A stretch of 64,000 nt of DNA from Defluviitoga tunisiensis (GTDB taxonomy: Bacteria > Thermotogota > Thermotogae > Petrotogales > Petrotogaceae), in NCBI RefSeq assembly GCF_000953715.1, contig NZ_LN824141.1, forward strand, positions 556,676-620,675. The letters are read 5' to 3'. Below, piece by piece: positions 18,506 to 26,712 of this stretch. Every line of letters starts with the position of its first letter. Position 1 is the stretch's first letter. A program made the translations under genes and the position numbers. Under the pieces are notes generated by a model, which did not search any database, was not told the DNA's origin, and saw only the letters and a program-made list of their open reading frames with translations.

Positions 18506-18528
18506 TATACATTCGGGTATATATTATA
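18506..18528 (-). promoter_or_regulatory. Extended -10 promoter and small dyad upstream of the CDF gene
   Basis: On the minus strand TGATATAAT forms an extended -10 (TATAAT at 18528-18523). Just downstream is TATAC-N6-GTATA (18506-18521), a short dyad at the likely transcription start that could bind a metal-responsive repressor. The dyad is short enough to be chance. Confidence 0.4.
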
Positions 18529-18615
18529 TCATAAGTACTTAATTTTTTATTTTATCTATATTAAAATATAAGGCTTATTTGTTATTTTTATTAATTTCAT
18601 CATAAAATATCTTTG

Positions 18616-18624
18616 TGGTATAAT
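18616..18624 (+). promoter_or_regulatory. Extended -10 promoter of the NPD flavoenzyme gene
   Basis: TGGTATAAT, an extended -10 with TATAAT at 18619-18624. The -35 is weak (TTTCAT, 18 nt upstream). The predicted start is near 18631, about 25-30 nt before the coding region. Confidence 0.5.
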
Positions 18625-18653
18625 TAATAATATTTCACAATGAGAAAAAGGAG

Positions 18654-19718
18654 TTGGTTTTTATAAAGACATTGAACATTGATGGACTAATACCCAAAAT
18701 TCCGTTAATTCAAGGTGGAATGTCTGTAGGCATATCTTTAGACAACCTTGCTTCTGCAGTTGCAAACGAGGGTGCAATTGGAATAATTGGAACAGCAGGA
18801 ATAGGACTTCTTGAAAACGATAAAGTAAAAAATGTAAAGGAAGCAAATATTGAAGGTTTGAAGAAAATTATAAGAAAAACAAAAGAAAAAACAAAAGGGA
18901 TAATTGGAGTTAATATAATGGTAGCACTAAGCGATTACGCAGAACTGGTAAAAACAGCTATAAAGGAAGAAATTGATTTGATAATTTCAGGTGCAGGACT
19001 ACCTTTAAATTTACCTTCTTTTTTAGAAAAAGATTCTAAGACAAAACTGGTTCCCATTGTTTCATCTTTGAAAGCTGCCCAAGTAATCGTTAAAAGATGG
19101 TGGCAACATTATAAATATCTTCCAGATGCCATAATTGTTGAAGGTCCAGATGCTGGAGGACATTTAGGATACAAAAAAGAAGATTTGCAAAAAGAAGAAG
19201 TTCAACTTGAACACACACTACCACAAGTAGTAAAATTTGCTGAAGAATTAAAAAAAGAGCACAACAAAGATATTCCTATTATTGCAGCAGGGGGTATTAA
19301 TTCCCCAGAAAAAGTAAAAAAAATGTTTTCGTTAGGAGCCAGTGGCATACAAGTAGGCACTCCTTTTATTGCTACACATGAATGTGACGCAGATATTAAA
19401 TTCAAACAAGCTCTAATCGATGCAAAAGAAGAAGATATAATAATTATTGATAGCCCTGTAGGTCTTCCAGGACGAGCTATCAAAAATAAGTTCTTAGAAG
19501 AGGTTGAAAAAGGAGAGAGAAAACCTTTTATTTGCAACTTTCACTGTATTAAAACTTGTAATTTTGTAGATGCCCCTTATTGTATAGCTCAAGCTCTTTT
19601 AAATGCTGCTAGAGGAAATTTAGATGAAGGTTTTGTTTTTGTAGGAAAATACGGATATAAAATAGACAAGATTACCTCAGTTAAAGAAGTAATTAATAAC
19701 TTATTTCAAGACATATAA
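18654..19718 (+). CDS. NPD/nitronate monooxygenase-like FMN enzyme with Cys motif
   Basis: A flavin TIM-barrel protein related to FabK and nitronate monooxygenase, up to 354 residues. FMN motifs: PLIQGGMSVGIS near residue 17, VEGPDAGGHLGY near 161 and AAGGINSPEKV with GASGIQVGTPF near 206-236. A C-terminal stretch NFHCIKTCNFVDAPYCIAQAL carries four Cys and is absent from FabK. Function is not assigned; it might reduce nitroalkanes or enoyl substrates. Start choice is uncertain. TTG 18654 directly abuts AAAAAGGAG, whereas ATA at 18663 has ideal spacing and would give MKTLNIDGLIPKIP, the usual family N-terminus. Confidence 0.8.
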   Translation: MVFIKTLNIDGLIPKIPLIQGGMSVGISLDNLASAVANEGAIGIIGTAGIGLLENDKVKNVKEANIEGLKKIIRKTKEKTKGIIGVNIMVALSDYAELVKTAIKEEIDLIISGAGLPLNLPSFLEKDSKTKLVPIVSSLKAAQVIVKRWWQHYKYLPDAIIVEGPDAGGHLGYKKEDLQKEEVQLEHTLPQVVKFAEELKKEHNKDIPIIAAGGINSPEKVKKMFSLGASGIQVGTPFIATHECDADIKFKQALIDAKEEDIIIIDSPVGLPGRAIKNKFLEEVEKGERKPFICNFHCIKTCNFVDAPYCIAQALLNAARGNLDEGFVFVGKYGYKIDKITSVKEVINNLFQDI

Positions 19719-19745
19719 GGTGGGATGATATTTTCATCCTACCTT
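19717..19745. terminator. Hairpin between convergent NPD and BaiN-like genes
   Basis: AAGGTGGGATGA pairs with TCATCCTACCTT (12 bp with one G-U) around a short loop, overlapping the NPD stop codon. The T tails are weak on both strands. The convergent position supports a bidirectional terminator. Confidence 0.55.
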
Positions 19746-19769
19746 TATGTCAATATTAATTGTATTGTC

Positions 19770-21005
19770 TTACTTATGGGAGGAGGCACTTTCTCCTGCA
19801 ATATATCCTGTCGACCAAGCCCACTGTAAGTTGTATCCACCACTTTCACCAGCAACATCCATGACTTCACCTGCAAAAAATAATCCTGGTATTATTTTGG
19901 ATTCTAAAGTGAGCGATTCTATCTCTTTAGTATTAATTCCTCCTATACTAACTTGTGAAGATTCCCATTCAGCTGTAGTGATGATTTCAAATTTCCAGTA
20001 TTTTAATCTGTTTGCAATTAGCGCTATATTACTTGTCTTGAGAGAATCACTAGGTTCCATCAGATCATTAATTCCAAGACTATTTAAAAAAGAAGGGATT
20101 AACTTTTCATCGATCATGCTAGTAAATAGTAAATAAATTGGTTTTTTGGGCCTAAGATTAATCTTTTTTAATATAATTTCTTCTAATTGATTTTCTGTAT
20201 AAGAAGGAAAAGGATCAATATGAAGATATATTGGAATCTTTTCATCTAAATACCTATGAACAAAATTACTAATTTGGAAGATTGGAATTCCTGTAAGCAT
20301 TTCATTTTTAAAAATAATTTCTCCAAAATATTTTTTAGACATTTCTATTCCCTGGGCATTTTCTAATACAACTGTCCCTGATAATTTTGCCCCTAAATTA
20401 TCCACAGAAAAAAAATCATCGTTTATAATAATGGGAACTAGCCCGGGCTTTAACTCTATCAGGCTATGACCTAAAGTACAAAGTGATTGAAAAATACTTC
20501 CATTGGATCCAAATTGGGGTGCAGACATCCCGCCTGTAGCAACTATAACCTTTTCTGATTCAAAGGTTTTATATTCACTCTTTAAATAAAATAATTTGTT
20601 TGAGTTTGAATATACAATATCATTTATTTGATAGTTAAGAACAATTTCTACATTGTTATTTTCTAATTCATGTATAAAACATGTCAAAATATCCTTTGAC
20701 CTTTCGGTATAAGGAAATAATTTGGAATCAAAATTCTTAACCATTAACCCTATCTCTTCAAAAACACTCAAGGTTTGAAAAATCCCACACCTGTCAAGAA
20801 CTTTTTTTACAAAAGATGTATCATTAGTAAAATAATGGGTTTCATCTAATTTAAGATTAGAAAAGTTTCCTCGTCCATTACTAGCTGCTAGTAATTTTTT
20901 CCCTAATTTTCCTTTTCTCTCAACTATTCTTACTTCAGCTCCATTCCACGAAGCTATCATTGCTGCCATTAATCCTGAAGGTCCTCCACCAATAATAGTA
21001 ATCAT
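19770..21005 (-). CDS. BaiN/HI0933-type NAD(P)/FAD-dependent oxidoreductase
   Basis: A 411-residue flavoprotein. The Rossmann FAD motif IIGGGPSGLMAAM begins at residue 3, followed by GKKLLAASNGRGNFSN near 50, VATGGMSAPQFGSNG near 156 and the C-terminal FFAGEVMDVAGESGGYNLQWAWSTG region, all diagnostic of the HI0933/YhiN family. Family members have been linked to bile acid reduction, but most have no known substrate. ATG start with AGAGGTT. It precedes, without obvious coupling, the chemoreceptor gene pair on the same strand (36-nt gap). Confidence 0.87.
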   Translation of the reverse strand: MITIIGGGPSGLMAAMIASWNGAEVRIVERKGKLGKKLLAASNGRGNFSNLKLDETHYFTNDTSFVKKVLDRCGIFQTLSVFEEIGLMVKNFDSKLFPYTERSKDILTCFIHELENNNVEIVLNYQINDIVYSNSNKLFYLKSEYKTFESEKVIVATGGMSAPQFGSNGSIFQSLCTLGHSLIELKPGLVPIIINDDFFSVDNLGAKLSGTVVLENAQGIEMSKKYFGEIIFKNEMLTGIPIFQISNFVHRYLDEKIPIYLHIDPFPSYTENQLEEIILKKINLRPKKPIYLLFTSMIDEKLIPSFLNSLGINDLMEPSDSLKTSNIALIANRLKYWKFEIITTAEWESSQVSIGGINTKEIESLTLESKIIPGLFFAGEVMDVAGESGGYNLQWAWSTGYIAGESASSHK

Positions 21006-21040
21006 TGGACAACCTCTTTCCTAACTTTATTATATAATTA

Positions 21041-21889
21041 CTATATTTTGATCTCTTTGATTTTATTTTGCATCTCCAAAATCGCATATAAAACCTTTTG
21101 AAGAGAATTAATATCCATCATTAGTCTATTAATCTCAACCTTTGAATTTTCCAAGTTTTCAACATTAAATTTTAACTTTTCTTTTTCTGTTAATAAATCT
21201 TGTGTCATCTTTTTCATGAAAACTAAATTCTCATTGAGCATTTTCATTGCATCTTCAATCGACCCTGTAATCATTTCAAATATTGTATTTAAATTATCTA
21301 TAACAATCTTAACTTCTTCAACTTCTTTTTCAATTCTAGCAACTTTATTTGAAATTTTGTCTGATGCATTGTTGGTCTCTGAAGAAAGTTTCTTTATTTC
21401 TTCTGCAACTACTGCGAAACCTCTTCCTTGCTCTCCGGCTCTAGCAGCCTCAATAGAGGCGTTTATTGATAAAATGTTAGTTTGCTTGGCTACATTCTTT
21501 ATGATACTTGTAAGTTCATCTATCTCCTTAAAACTGCCTATTATATTACTTACTGTTTTCAATGATTTTTCAACATTTTTCTCTAATTCATCAAAATCCT
21601 TCCCAACAAAGCTTAATCTAGATACTATTTCTTGATTTTTTTTTGAAATACTCTCAATTTCGTTATTTCCGTTATTAACTGTTTTTTCCAATGTTTCAGA
21701 AGATTTTTTTATACTACTTATTAAATTTACAATATTTTCCCCTACTACTTTTGTTGACTCGTTTGATTTCTTAAATCTTTCACCCAATACTTCTTCTAAT
21801 CTATCAACAAAGGACACCAATAGGTTTTCATGATATACACTTTGGGATAAATTATTTATTGTCTTTTTATATCTTTCATGATTATTCAT
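21041..21889 (-). CDS. Soluble methyl-accepting chemotaxis-type receptor
   Basis: A 282-residue chemoreceptor signalling protein without transmembrane segments or signal peptide. The hairpin tip is clear at about residues 140-175: ILSINASIEAARAGEQGRG, then FAVVAEEIKKLSSET. The flanking regions are long coiled coils. It has no sensor domain of its own. The start codon overlaps the stop of the ODP gene by 4 nt (ATGA), so the two are translationally coupled and the di-iron protein is the likely sensory partner. Signals would pass to CheA/CheW encoded elsewhere. Confidence 0.9.
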   Translation of the reverse strand: MNNHERYKKTINNLSQSVYHENLLVSFVDRLEEVLGERFKKSNESTKVVGENIVNLISSIKKSSETLEKTVNNGNNEIESISKKNQEIVSRLSFVGKDFDELEKNVEKSLKTVSNIIGSFKEIDELTSIIKNVAKQTNILSINASIEAARAGEQGRGFAVVAEEIKKLSSETNNASDKISNKVARIEKEVEEVKIVIDNLNTIFEMITGSIEDAMKMLNENLVFMKKMTQDLLTEKEKLKFNVENLENSKVEINRLMMDINSLQKVLYAILEMQNKIKEIKI

Positions 21890-22659
21890 TTTCTTTCATC
21901 CCATCCATATATTTTATCTATTAAATCAATCCCACATTGTAAGTTATCAAACCATTTTAAAAACTCTTTAAATTCGTTCTTCTCATATATAGCTCCATGT
22001 TGAGGAGCCATTTGTTCTATTTCATAATTATTAATAATATTTACCCATTTTTTACAAGCTTTATTTGAAGCCATGTATCTTTTATGAAAATCTTCAATAT
22101 ATTTAATATGTTTTGAAAAATTATCTACATAGAGTTTTTCTTCATTTTTTGGAAATACAGAAACTCCTATATCTCCAGAAAATAGTATTTTAGATATAGG
22201 ATCATACAGAGTAAAATTGCCAGTAGAATGTAAAAAATGCGCAGGTATTATCTTTAATTCAACCCCATCTCTAAACCTTATTGTTCCACCTTTATCTTCT
22301 ATTACAACCATTTTTGAATTATCAAAAACACCAAAGTGCGGTAAAAATCTTTCCCAAAGTTTTGAAATATAAAAACGTGCATCTAACACACTATCCCACA
22401 AACTTATACCAGATGATACATCAGGATCCTGATGAGTATAAAATACATATTTTATAGAATCCAAATCAATAAACTCAACTACATTAGCTAGCACTTTAGG
22501 AAAAACATGTACTCCTCCGGGATCTAATAATACCCCTTCGTTTTTATGAATAATCAAAAATTGATTTGTGGGTATACTTTCAATATCTTTCTTTTCAGAA
22601 CCTAAAAAAATAAATTTATGTTCTCCATTATCAAATAGAACCTGAGTATCGTTATACAT
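21886..22659 (-). CDS. Oxygen-binding di-iron protein (ODP), metallo-beta-lactamase fold
   Basis: A 257-residue protein like the beta-lactamase-like half of flavodiiron proteins but with no flavodoxin domain. Metal ligands in order: H76, D78 and D80 in THQDPDVSSG, a His at 141 or 144 in AHFLHSTG, D163 in FSGDIG and H221 in PQHGAIYE. The HxDxD pattern is the one described for ODP sensors that bind Fe and O2 in anaerobes. Coupled by a 4-nt overlap to a soluble chemoreceptor. Probable job: report O2 or Fe(II) to the chemotaxis system. ATG start with AAGGGGATG. Confidence 0.88.
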   Translation of the reverse strand: MYNDTQVLFDNGEHKFIFLGSEKKDIESIPTNQFLIIHKNEGVLLDPGGVHVFPKVLANVVEFIDLDSIKYVFYTHQDPDVSSGISLWDSVLDARFYISKLWERFLPHFGVFDNSKMVVIEDKGGTIRFRDGVELKIIPAHFLHSTGNFTLYDPISKILFSGDIGVSVFPKNEEKLYVDNFSKHIKYIEDFHKRYMASNKACKKWVNIINNYEIEQMAPQHGAIYEKNEFKEFLKWFDNLQCGIDLIDKIYGWDERK

Positions 22660-22703
22660 AAGTATTCATCCCCTTATTCTGAACTTATATGATTTATTAA
22701 TTG

Positions 22704-22732
22704 TTGACACAAATTAAAAATTTTGTTATAAT
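22704..22732 (+). promoter_or_regulatory. Promoter of tRNA-Arg(CCU)
   Basis: A consensus promoter: TTGACA at 22704-22709, 17-nt spacer, TATAAT at 22727-22732. Transcription should start about 18 nt before the tRNA. Confidence 0.9.
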
Positions 22733-22755
22733 AAAAGTTGTAATAATCATGAATA

Positions 22756-22827
22756 GCCCCTGTAGTTCAACGGATAGAACGGCGGATTCCTAATCCGCAA
22801 ATGAAGGTTCGACTCCTTCCAGGGGCA
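22756..22827 (+). tRNA. tRNA-Arg, anticodon CCT
   Basis: Cloverleaf by inspection: acceptor GCCCCTG (22756-22762) pairs with CAGGGGC (22820-22826), anticodon arm CGGATT-CCT-AATCCG, T arm with GGTTCGACTCC. CCT reads AGG (Arg). The 3' CCA is not encoded. It has its own consensus promoter. Confidence 0.95.
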
Positions 22828-22842
22828 CTATTTATTTTTTCC

Positions 22843-23181
22843 TTATAATCTTTGTGATGGATAATAATTTATTTTTCCATCATCGGTAATTGAAATAACA
22901 TCAATTTGAACCTCTTCAAAGGAAAGTTGTTTATTAATAGAAATGAAGAAATCTCCTACCTTCATTATTTTTTCTAGTTTTTTATAATTAACTCGGTATG
23001 CGGGATCTCCAAAGGTATCTTTTCCACCTTTAACCTCTATAAAATGCAAGATTCCTCCTTTGAGTGCAATTATATCTATTTCGCCGAGTTTGCACGAAAA
23101 GTTCCTTGAAATTATTTTGTAACCCTTTATATTAAGAACGTTGGCTGCAATATCTTCATATTTTTTTCCTTTTGTATTCAT
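22843..23181 (-). CDS. YraN family (UPF0102) nuclease-fold protein
   Basis: A 112-residue protein of the YraN family. It shows KGKKYEDIAANVLNIKGY at the start, RNFSCKLGEIDIIALKGG near 25 and LHFIEVKGG near 45. This is the Holliday-junction-resolvase-like PD-(D/E)xK core with D in GEIDII and ExK in EVK. The biological role is unknown. The start has only a weak ribosome binding site and lies 5 nt after the gatC stop, so it probably depends on coupling to gatC. Confidence 0.88.
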   Translation of the reverse strand: MNTKGKKYEDIAANVLNIKGYKIISRNFSCKLGEIDIIALKGGILHFIEVKGGKDTFGDPAYRVNYKKLEKIMKVGDFFISINKQLSFEEVQIDVISITDDGKINYYPSQRL

Positions 23182-23186
23182 CTTTT

Positions 23187-23477
23187 CTAAATGTGAATAC
23201 CTGGTATCCTCAATAGGTTATCTTTACTTTCAGGGAAATTTTTTATTATATCTTCAATGTTTTCAAATTTTTTAACTTGATCCTGTCTTAAAATAGAACT
23301 GTTTACTTTAATTGGTGATACCATTTCTTCTATCCCTTCAGTATCCACATTTTCCAATATTTCCATGTATTTTAATAAATCGTTTAAATCATTTTTTATT
23401 AATTCCTTTTCACTATCTTTTAAATCTATGTTAGATAGTTTTTCTAATCTAATTAACAATTTCTCGTCTATTTCCAC
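23187..23477 (-). CDS. gatC: Asp/Glu-tRNA amidotransferase subunit C
   Basis: A 96-residue subunit C of the GatCAB transamidosome, which converts Glu-tRNA(Gln) or Asp-tRNA(Asn) to the amide form. N-terminal helix LLIRLEKLSNIDLKDSEKE, then EILENVDTEGIEEMVSPI (the DTxG-P core), RQDQV and a C-terminal IPGIHI are typical. GTG start with GGAGGT. gatA and gatB are not adjacent, so the complex is encoded at more than one locus. Confidence 0.9.
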   Translation of the reverse strand: MEIDEKLLIRLEKLSNIDLKDSEKELIKNDLNDLLKYMEILENVDTEGIEEMVSPIKVNSSILRQDQVKKFENIEDIIKNFPESKDNLLRIPGIHI

Positions 23478-23538
23478 AAAAAATTACCTCCTATTCAAAA
23501 GTTTTGTGATAATTACTGATTAAGATCCGGTTTAATAA

Positions 23539-23931
23539 TTAGTCTATAATACCCAATTTTATTCTTAAAATCCCATTTTCAATTTTAAACTCGTTAATGT
23601 GAATATTTTTCAATATATTGTTAGTAGGTATCTTAACTAAAATTAGGTTATCTTCAATTTCTACAAATTCTGGAAATTCTTGATCTTTTAGCATTTTAAC
23701 CGGAATGTTATGCTCGAATACATAAACTCCTGAAATAGTCTCTGGATAAGATTTGATCTTTACATTGAAACTAAATAAAAGAATATCTAATATAATTTTA
23801 TTATCTTTAAATTTGAAAGAAGAAATATGCTTAAATAAGTTTTTTAAGAAAGGTATTTTGCTGGTAGCTAACACTTTTATAAGTAAATCTTTCGCCATAT
23901 CCTCGTCTAGTTCAAAAATAAATTCACCCAT
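23539..23931 (-). CDS. Hypothetical protein, beta-rich, paired with next gene
   Basis: A 130-residue protein I do not recognise. It opens with a GEFIFELDEDMAKDLLIKVL segment and alternates short beta-like hydrophobic stretches (IILDILLFSFNVKI, LILVKIP, GILRIKLGI). There is no signal peptide, transmembrane helix or Cys. Start ATG with AGGAGATAA. It follows a second unknown protein by 14 nt. Both start MG, have an acidic D-E-(D/E) segment near residue 8-10 followed by a helix, and end in a beta strand, so they may be distant paralogues. Confidence 0.75.
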   Translation of the reverse strand: MGEFIFELDEDMAKDLLIKVLATSKIPFLKNLFKHISSFKFKDNKIILDILLFSFNVKIKSYPETISGVYVFEHNIPVKMLKDQEFPEFVEIEDNLILVKIPTNNILKNIHINEFKIENGILRIKLGIID

Positions 23932-23945
23932 TATTATATTATCTC

Positions 23946-24398
23946 CTATTTCATTAGTTCTAAAGATAATTCAAATCTGCCTTCTTTCAGTATTAGTTCA
24001 GTTATTTTAATAGATTTTAAGATTGAATCTATAATTGGGTTTATTCTCATTTTACTAAAATCGATCAATATCTCAAAATCTTTTGCAGAAAAAGCCTCAC
24101 TATATTCTGAAATTATAAAGAAAACGCCTTCTAATATTTTTCTAACTCCTTCATTACCGCTTAATAATAGCCTCAATTTCCCATGTTCTAAATCTTCAGG
24201 CTTTTCTAGAATTTTGATAAGAGATTCAAGAGTAGTCGTTTTTCCTAGTAATTCTAATTCCATCTGAAATTTTATCCCATCTTCTCTTAATTGTACATTT
24301 AAATTTTTTAATCCTTGAATTTGCGCTTTTTCTTCAATTGTCTTATCTATTAACTTGTTTATAAACTCCTCATCGACATGAATTTTTAGATTTCCCAT
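23946..24398 (-). CDS. Hypothetical protein, upstream partner of 23539-23931
   Basis: A 150-residue protein of unknown function: MGNLKIHVDEEFINKLIDKT at the start, a central alpha region (KPEDLEHGKLRLLLSGNEG) and a C-terminal amphipathic strand GRFELSLELMK. No signal peptide or transmembrane helix. I place the start at ATG 24398, which has GGAGGT 6 nt upstream. A longer frame to 24437 would read through that ribosome binding site. Probably the first gene of a transcript that includes the next unknown gene, gatC and yraN. Confidence 0.72.
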   Translation of the reverse strand: MGNLKIHVDEEFINKLIDKTIEEKAQIQGLKNLNVQLREDGIKFQMELELLGKTTTLESLIKILEKPEDLEHGKLRLLLSGNEGVRKILEGVFFIISEYSEAFSAKDFEILIDFSKMRINPIIDSILKSIKITELILKEGRFELSLELMK

Positions 24399-24637
24399 CC
24401 TTATACCTCCATAATAGTAAAAGACCATGAATTTCATTAATTTATTATATCATAAACAAATCAATTTATTTTGATGTGTATGTGTTAAAATATCTAAGTA
24501 ACTTGTGTAGTGAAAATTTTTATTGTCTTTATTATATGAGAATAATTATCAGAAACTTTATAAATGATGTTTAACGAAAATCAAGTTTTTTAATTTTTTA
24601 ATGAAGTTATATCTTTAACCAAAGGGAGGTTGAGGTA

Positions 24638-25354
24638 ATGTATATTCAAGATTTTGATTTTAACAATGTCTTTGCAAATCTTTATTATTTACTTACTAAT
24701 TCTATATATATTATTTTGCCTATTTCAATATTTCTTCTATTTTTTTCAAAAGTCTCGTCTAAAATATCCATATTTTTAATTGGGGTTTACGCTTCTTATT
24801 CTGTCCTGATACCGTATTTATTAAAAATTGAGTTTGTTGGTAATTTTATTAACAATTTTTATGATTATTCTTTTTTTATTTACTTAATTCTAAGTGTTCT
24901 TTTTGGATTTATATTTTATCAGTTATTTAAGATAGGATTTTTCATTGGAGGCTTTTTATTAGGAGGTTTAGCGGGATATTCTATAGGAACATTAATTATT
25001 TCAACCAACAACGAGTGGTTAAAAAATATTCCTTTCCCCATTTCATATATTCCTTGGATCATTTTTTTAATATTAGGTTTTGTAATAGCTTTCGTTTTCG
25101 CAAAAAACTATGAGATAATTCTTGCAGTACTTTCTGTATTATTTGGTGCATTTATACTATCGTTTTATATAATATATTTGTTAGAAAAATATGCAGGGAT
25201 CATTATTGGAAATAACTCCTTAATTAAAAGTTTCACAGAATTGAGTCAACCTGAATTTTTAAGTATGTTAATTATATTCATTATTTTAATATCTGTTGGC
25301 TTTTATATTATATATAAAACAAATCAAAAAGCCCACAATAAATATGCAAAGTAA
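24638..25354 (+). CDS. Multi-pass membrane protein, unknown function
   Basis: A 238-residue integral membrane protein with about seven hydrophobic helices: roughly residues 18-38, 40-62, 75-95, 98-122, 135-155, 158-188 and 208-230. A glycine-rich stretch FIGGFLLGGLAGYSIG near 108 suggests tight helix packing. It lacks recognisable transporter motifs. ATG start with AGGGAGGTTGAGGTA upstream. ogg starts 12 nt later, so the two form an operon. Confidence 0.8.
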   Translation: MYIQDFDFNNVFANLYYLLTNSIYIILPISIFLLFFSKVSSKISIFLIGVYASYSVLIPYLLKIEFVGNFINNFYDYSFFIYLILSVLFGFIFYQLFKIGFFIGGFLLGGLAGYSIGTLIISTNNEWLKNIPFPISYIPWIIFLILGFVIAFVFAKNYEIILAVLSVLFGAFILSFYIIYLLEKYAGIIIGNNSLIKSFTELSQPEFLSMLIIFIILISVGFYIIYKTNQKAHNKYAK

Positions 25355-25365
25355 GGAGTTTTTTA

Positions 25366-26013
25366 ATGGAAAAGTTATTGACAGAACACAATTTAATAAT
25401 AGAGGTAGAAAAACTAAAAAAAATCATAAAAGATAAAGTAGAGCAACGATTTCTAGAATTTAAGAAGTTAGGTGAAGAAGGAGATGAACTAGATTTATAT
25501 AGTGAGTTATGTTTTTGTATTTTAACTGCAAATTGGAAAGCCAAAGGAGGAATTAAAGCTCAAAAGCTAATTACAAAAGTTGGTTTTGCCGAATACCCCG
25601 AAGAACAACTAGTATCTTTATTAAAAAAAATAGGACACAGATTCCCAAATACAAGAGCAAAATATATAATTGAAAACAGATGGATTATAGGCGATTTAAA
25701 AAGCCTTATTCAGCAACATTATGTAAATGCAAGAACTTTTCTTGTTGACAAAATTAAAGGCATCGGATGGAAAGAATCAAGTCATTTCCTTAGAAATACA
25801 GGAGTTGAAGATGTAGCCATTTTAGATAAGCATATTCTAAAAATTATGAAAACTTATCAACTTATTGAAGACTTTCCAAAACCGGGTTGGAACAAAAGTA
25901 GTTACTTAAAGCTAGAAAAAATTCTTAAAGATTTTGCAGAAAAAGTTAAAGAACCTGTGGGAAAATTAGATCTTTATCTGTGGTACCTTGAAACTAATAG
26001 TATAGACAAATAA
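25366..26013 (+). CDS. ogg: 8-oxoguanine DNA glycosylase/AP lyase (Ogg2 type)
   Basis: A 215-residue base-excision repair enzyme that removes 8-oxoguanine and nicks the abasic site. The helix-hairpin-helix followed by Asp is clear: KIKGIGWKESSHFLRN, with catalytic K136, and VAILDKHILKI, with D154, 18 residues apart as in thermophilic Ogg2 enzymes. The N-terminal CILTANWKAKGGIKAQK is also conserved in that subfamily. ATG start with AAGGAG. Oxidative-damage repair fits with the ODP oxygen sensor nearby. Confidence 0.92.
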   Translation: MEKLLTEHNLIIEVEKLKKIIKDKVEQRFLEFKKLGEEGDELDLYSELCFCILTANWKAKGGIKAQKLITKVGFAEYPEEQLVSLLKKIGHRFPNTRAKYIIENRWIIGDLKSLIQQHYVNARTFLVDKIKGIGWKESSHFLRNTGVEDVAILDKHILKIMKTYQLIEDFPKPGWNKSSYLKLEKILKDFAEKVKEPVGKLDLYLWYLETNSIDK

Positions 26014-26136
26014 TAAAATGTTAACACACATATTATAATTAAATTCATAAAAGTTTTGTATTATTTTCATTAGAAAAATAAATTGTAAACAGTATAGTTC
26101 TTACAATAGTAAATAAAGCTTAGGAGGATGATGACA

Positions 26137-26388
26137 TTGCCAATGTACAGGTATAAATGTAAAAAGTGTGGTCACGAATTTACTGTTTTACACTCCATGA
26201 ATGAAAATCCCGAAATTCACTGTGAACTCTGTAATGGAGCTGCTCAAAGGGTTCTTAGTAGAGTTGCTGTTATTTTTAAAGGTGATGGTTATTATATAAC
26301 AGATTCAAAAAAAGAACATAATCACTTAAGCAGTGAAGAAAATAATTCTCATAATAATTGCATGAATTGTGAACATGTTGTAGATTAA
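26137..26388 (+). CDS. FmdB-type zinc ribbon protein
   Basis: An 83-residue protein with a FmdB/CxxC-CxxC zinc ribbon: YKCKKCGHEF at the N-terminus and HCELCNGAAQRVLSR near residue 30. A second cluster, NNCMNCEH, sits at the C-terminus. Family members are small regulatory or ribosome-associated proteins of unknown role. I choose TTG 26137 (MPMYRYKCKKC, the family's usual start), which has AGGAGG 9 nt upstream. The ATGs at 26128 and 26131 are too close to the ribosome binding site. Confidence 0.82.
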   Translation: MPMYRYKCKKCGHEFTVLHSMNENPEIHCELCNGAAQRVLSRVAVIFKGDGYYITDSKKEHNHLSSEENNSHNNCMNCEHVVD

Positions 26389-26448
26389 TATAATAAACTA
26401 GAAATAACGCTAAAGCAAGTATATTTTGAGCTTTAAACATCGTTTACC

Positions 26449-26477
26449 TTGACAAAACGGCCTGTGTCATGTATAAT
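26449..26477 (+). promoter_or_regulatory. Promoter of tRNA-Lys(CUU)
   Basis: TTGACA at 26449-26454, a 17-nt spacer and TATAAT at 26472-26477, about 15 nt before the tRNA 5' end. Confidence 0.9.
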
Positions 26478-26492
26478 ATAGGTTAGAGCCTA

Positions 26493-26568
26493 GGGCCATT
26501 AGCTCAGTCGGTAGAGCGACTGACTCTTAATCAGTAGGTCGTGGGTTCGAATCCCGCATGGCCCACCA
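26493..26568 (+). tRNA. tRNA-Lys, anticodon CTT
   Basis: A 76-nt tRNA: acceptor GGGCCAT pairs with ATGGCCC, D arm with AGCTCAGTCGGTAGAGC, anticodon arm CTGACT-CTT-AATCAG, T arm GTGGGTTCGAATCCCGC, encoded CCA at 26566-26568. CTT reads AAG (Lys). It lies 240 nt upstream of infC. Confidence 0.97.
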
Positions 26569-26712
26569 AAAAATAAAGATTTAAGTTATATAAAGAGGAA
26601 GTCACCCTTTAGACACTTCCCACCTCGGGCAATTAAGCCGACAGGGGTTAAAGAAAATAGATTTATAAATATTATAGTGCTTGTAAAAAAGCATAATTTT
26701 ATATTAACTAAT

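Noticed and set aside
26579-26700. A further copy of the dispersed repeat between tRNA-Lys and infC
   Set aside because: The segment has a GC-rich patch (near 26605-26660) like the repeat hairpin, but the ordered blocks TTAGAAC, GGTATTTT and GAAACAT are absent.
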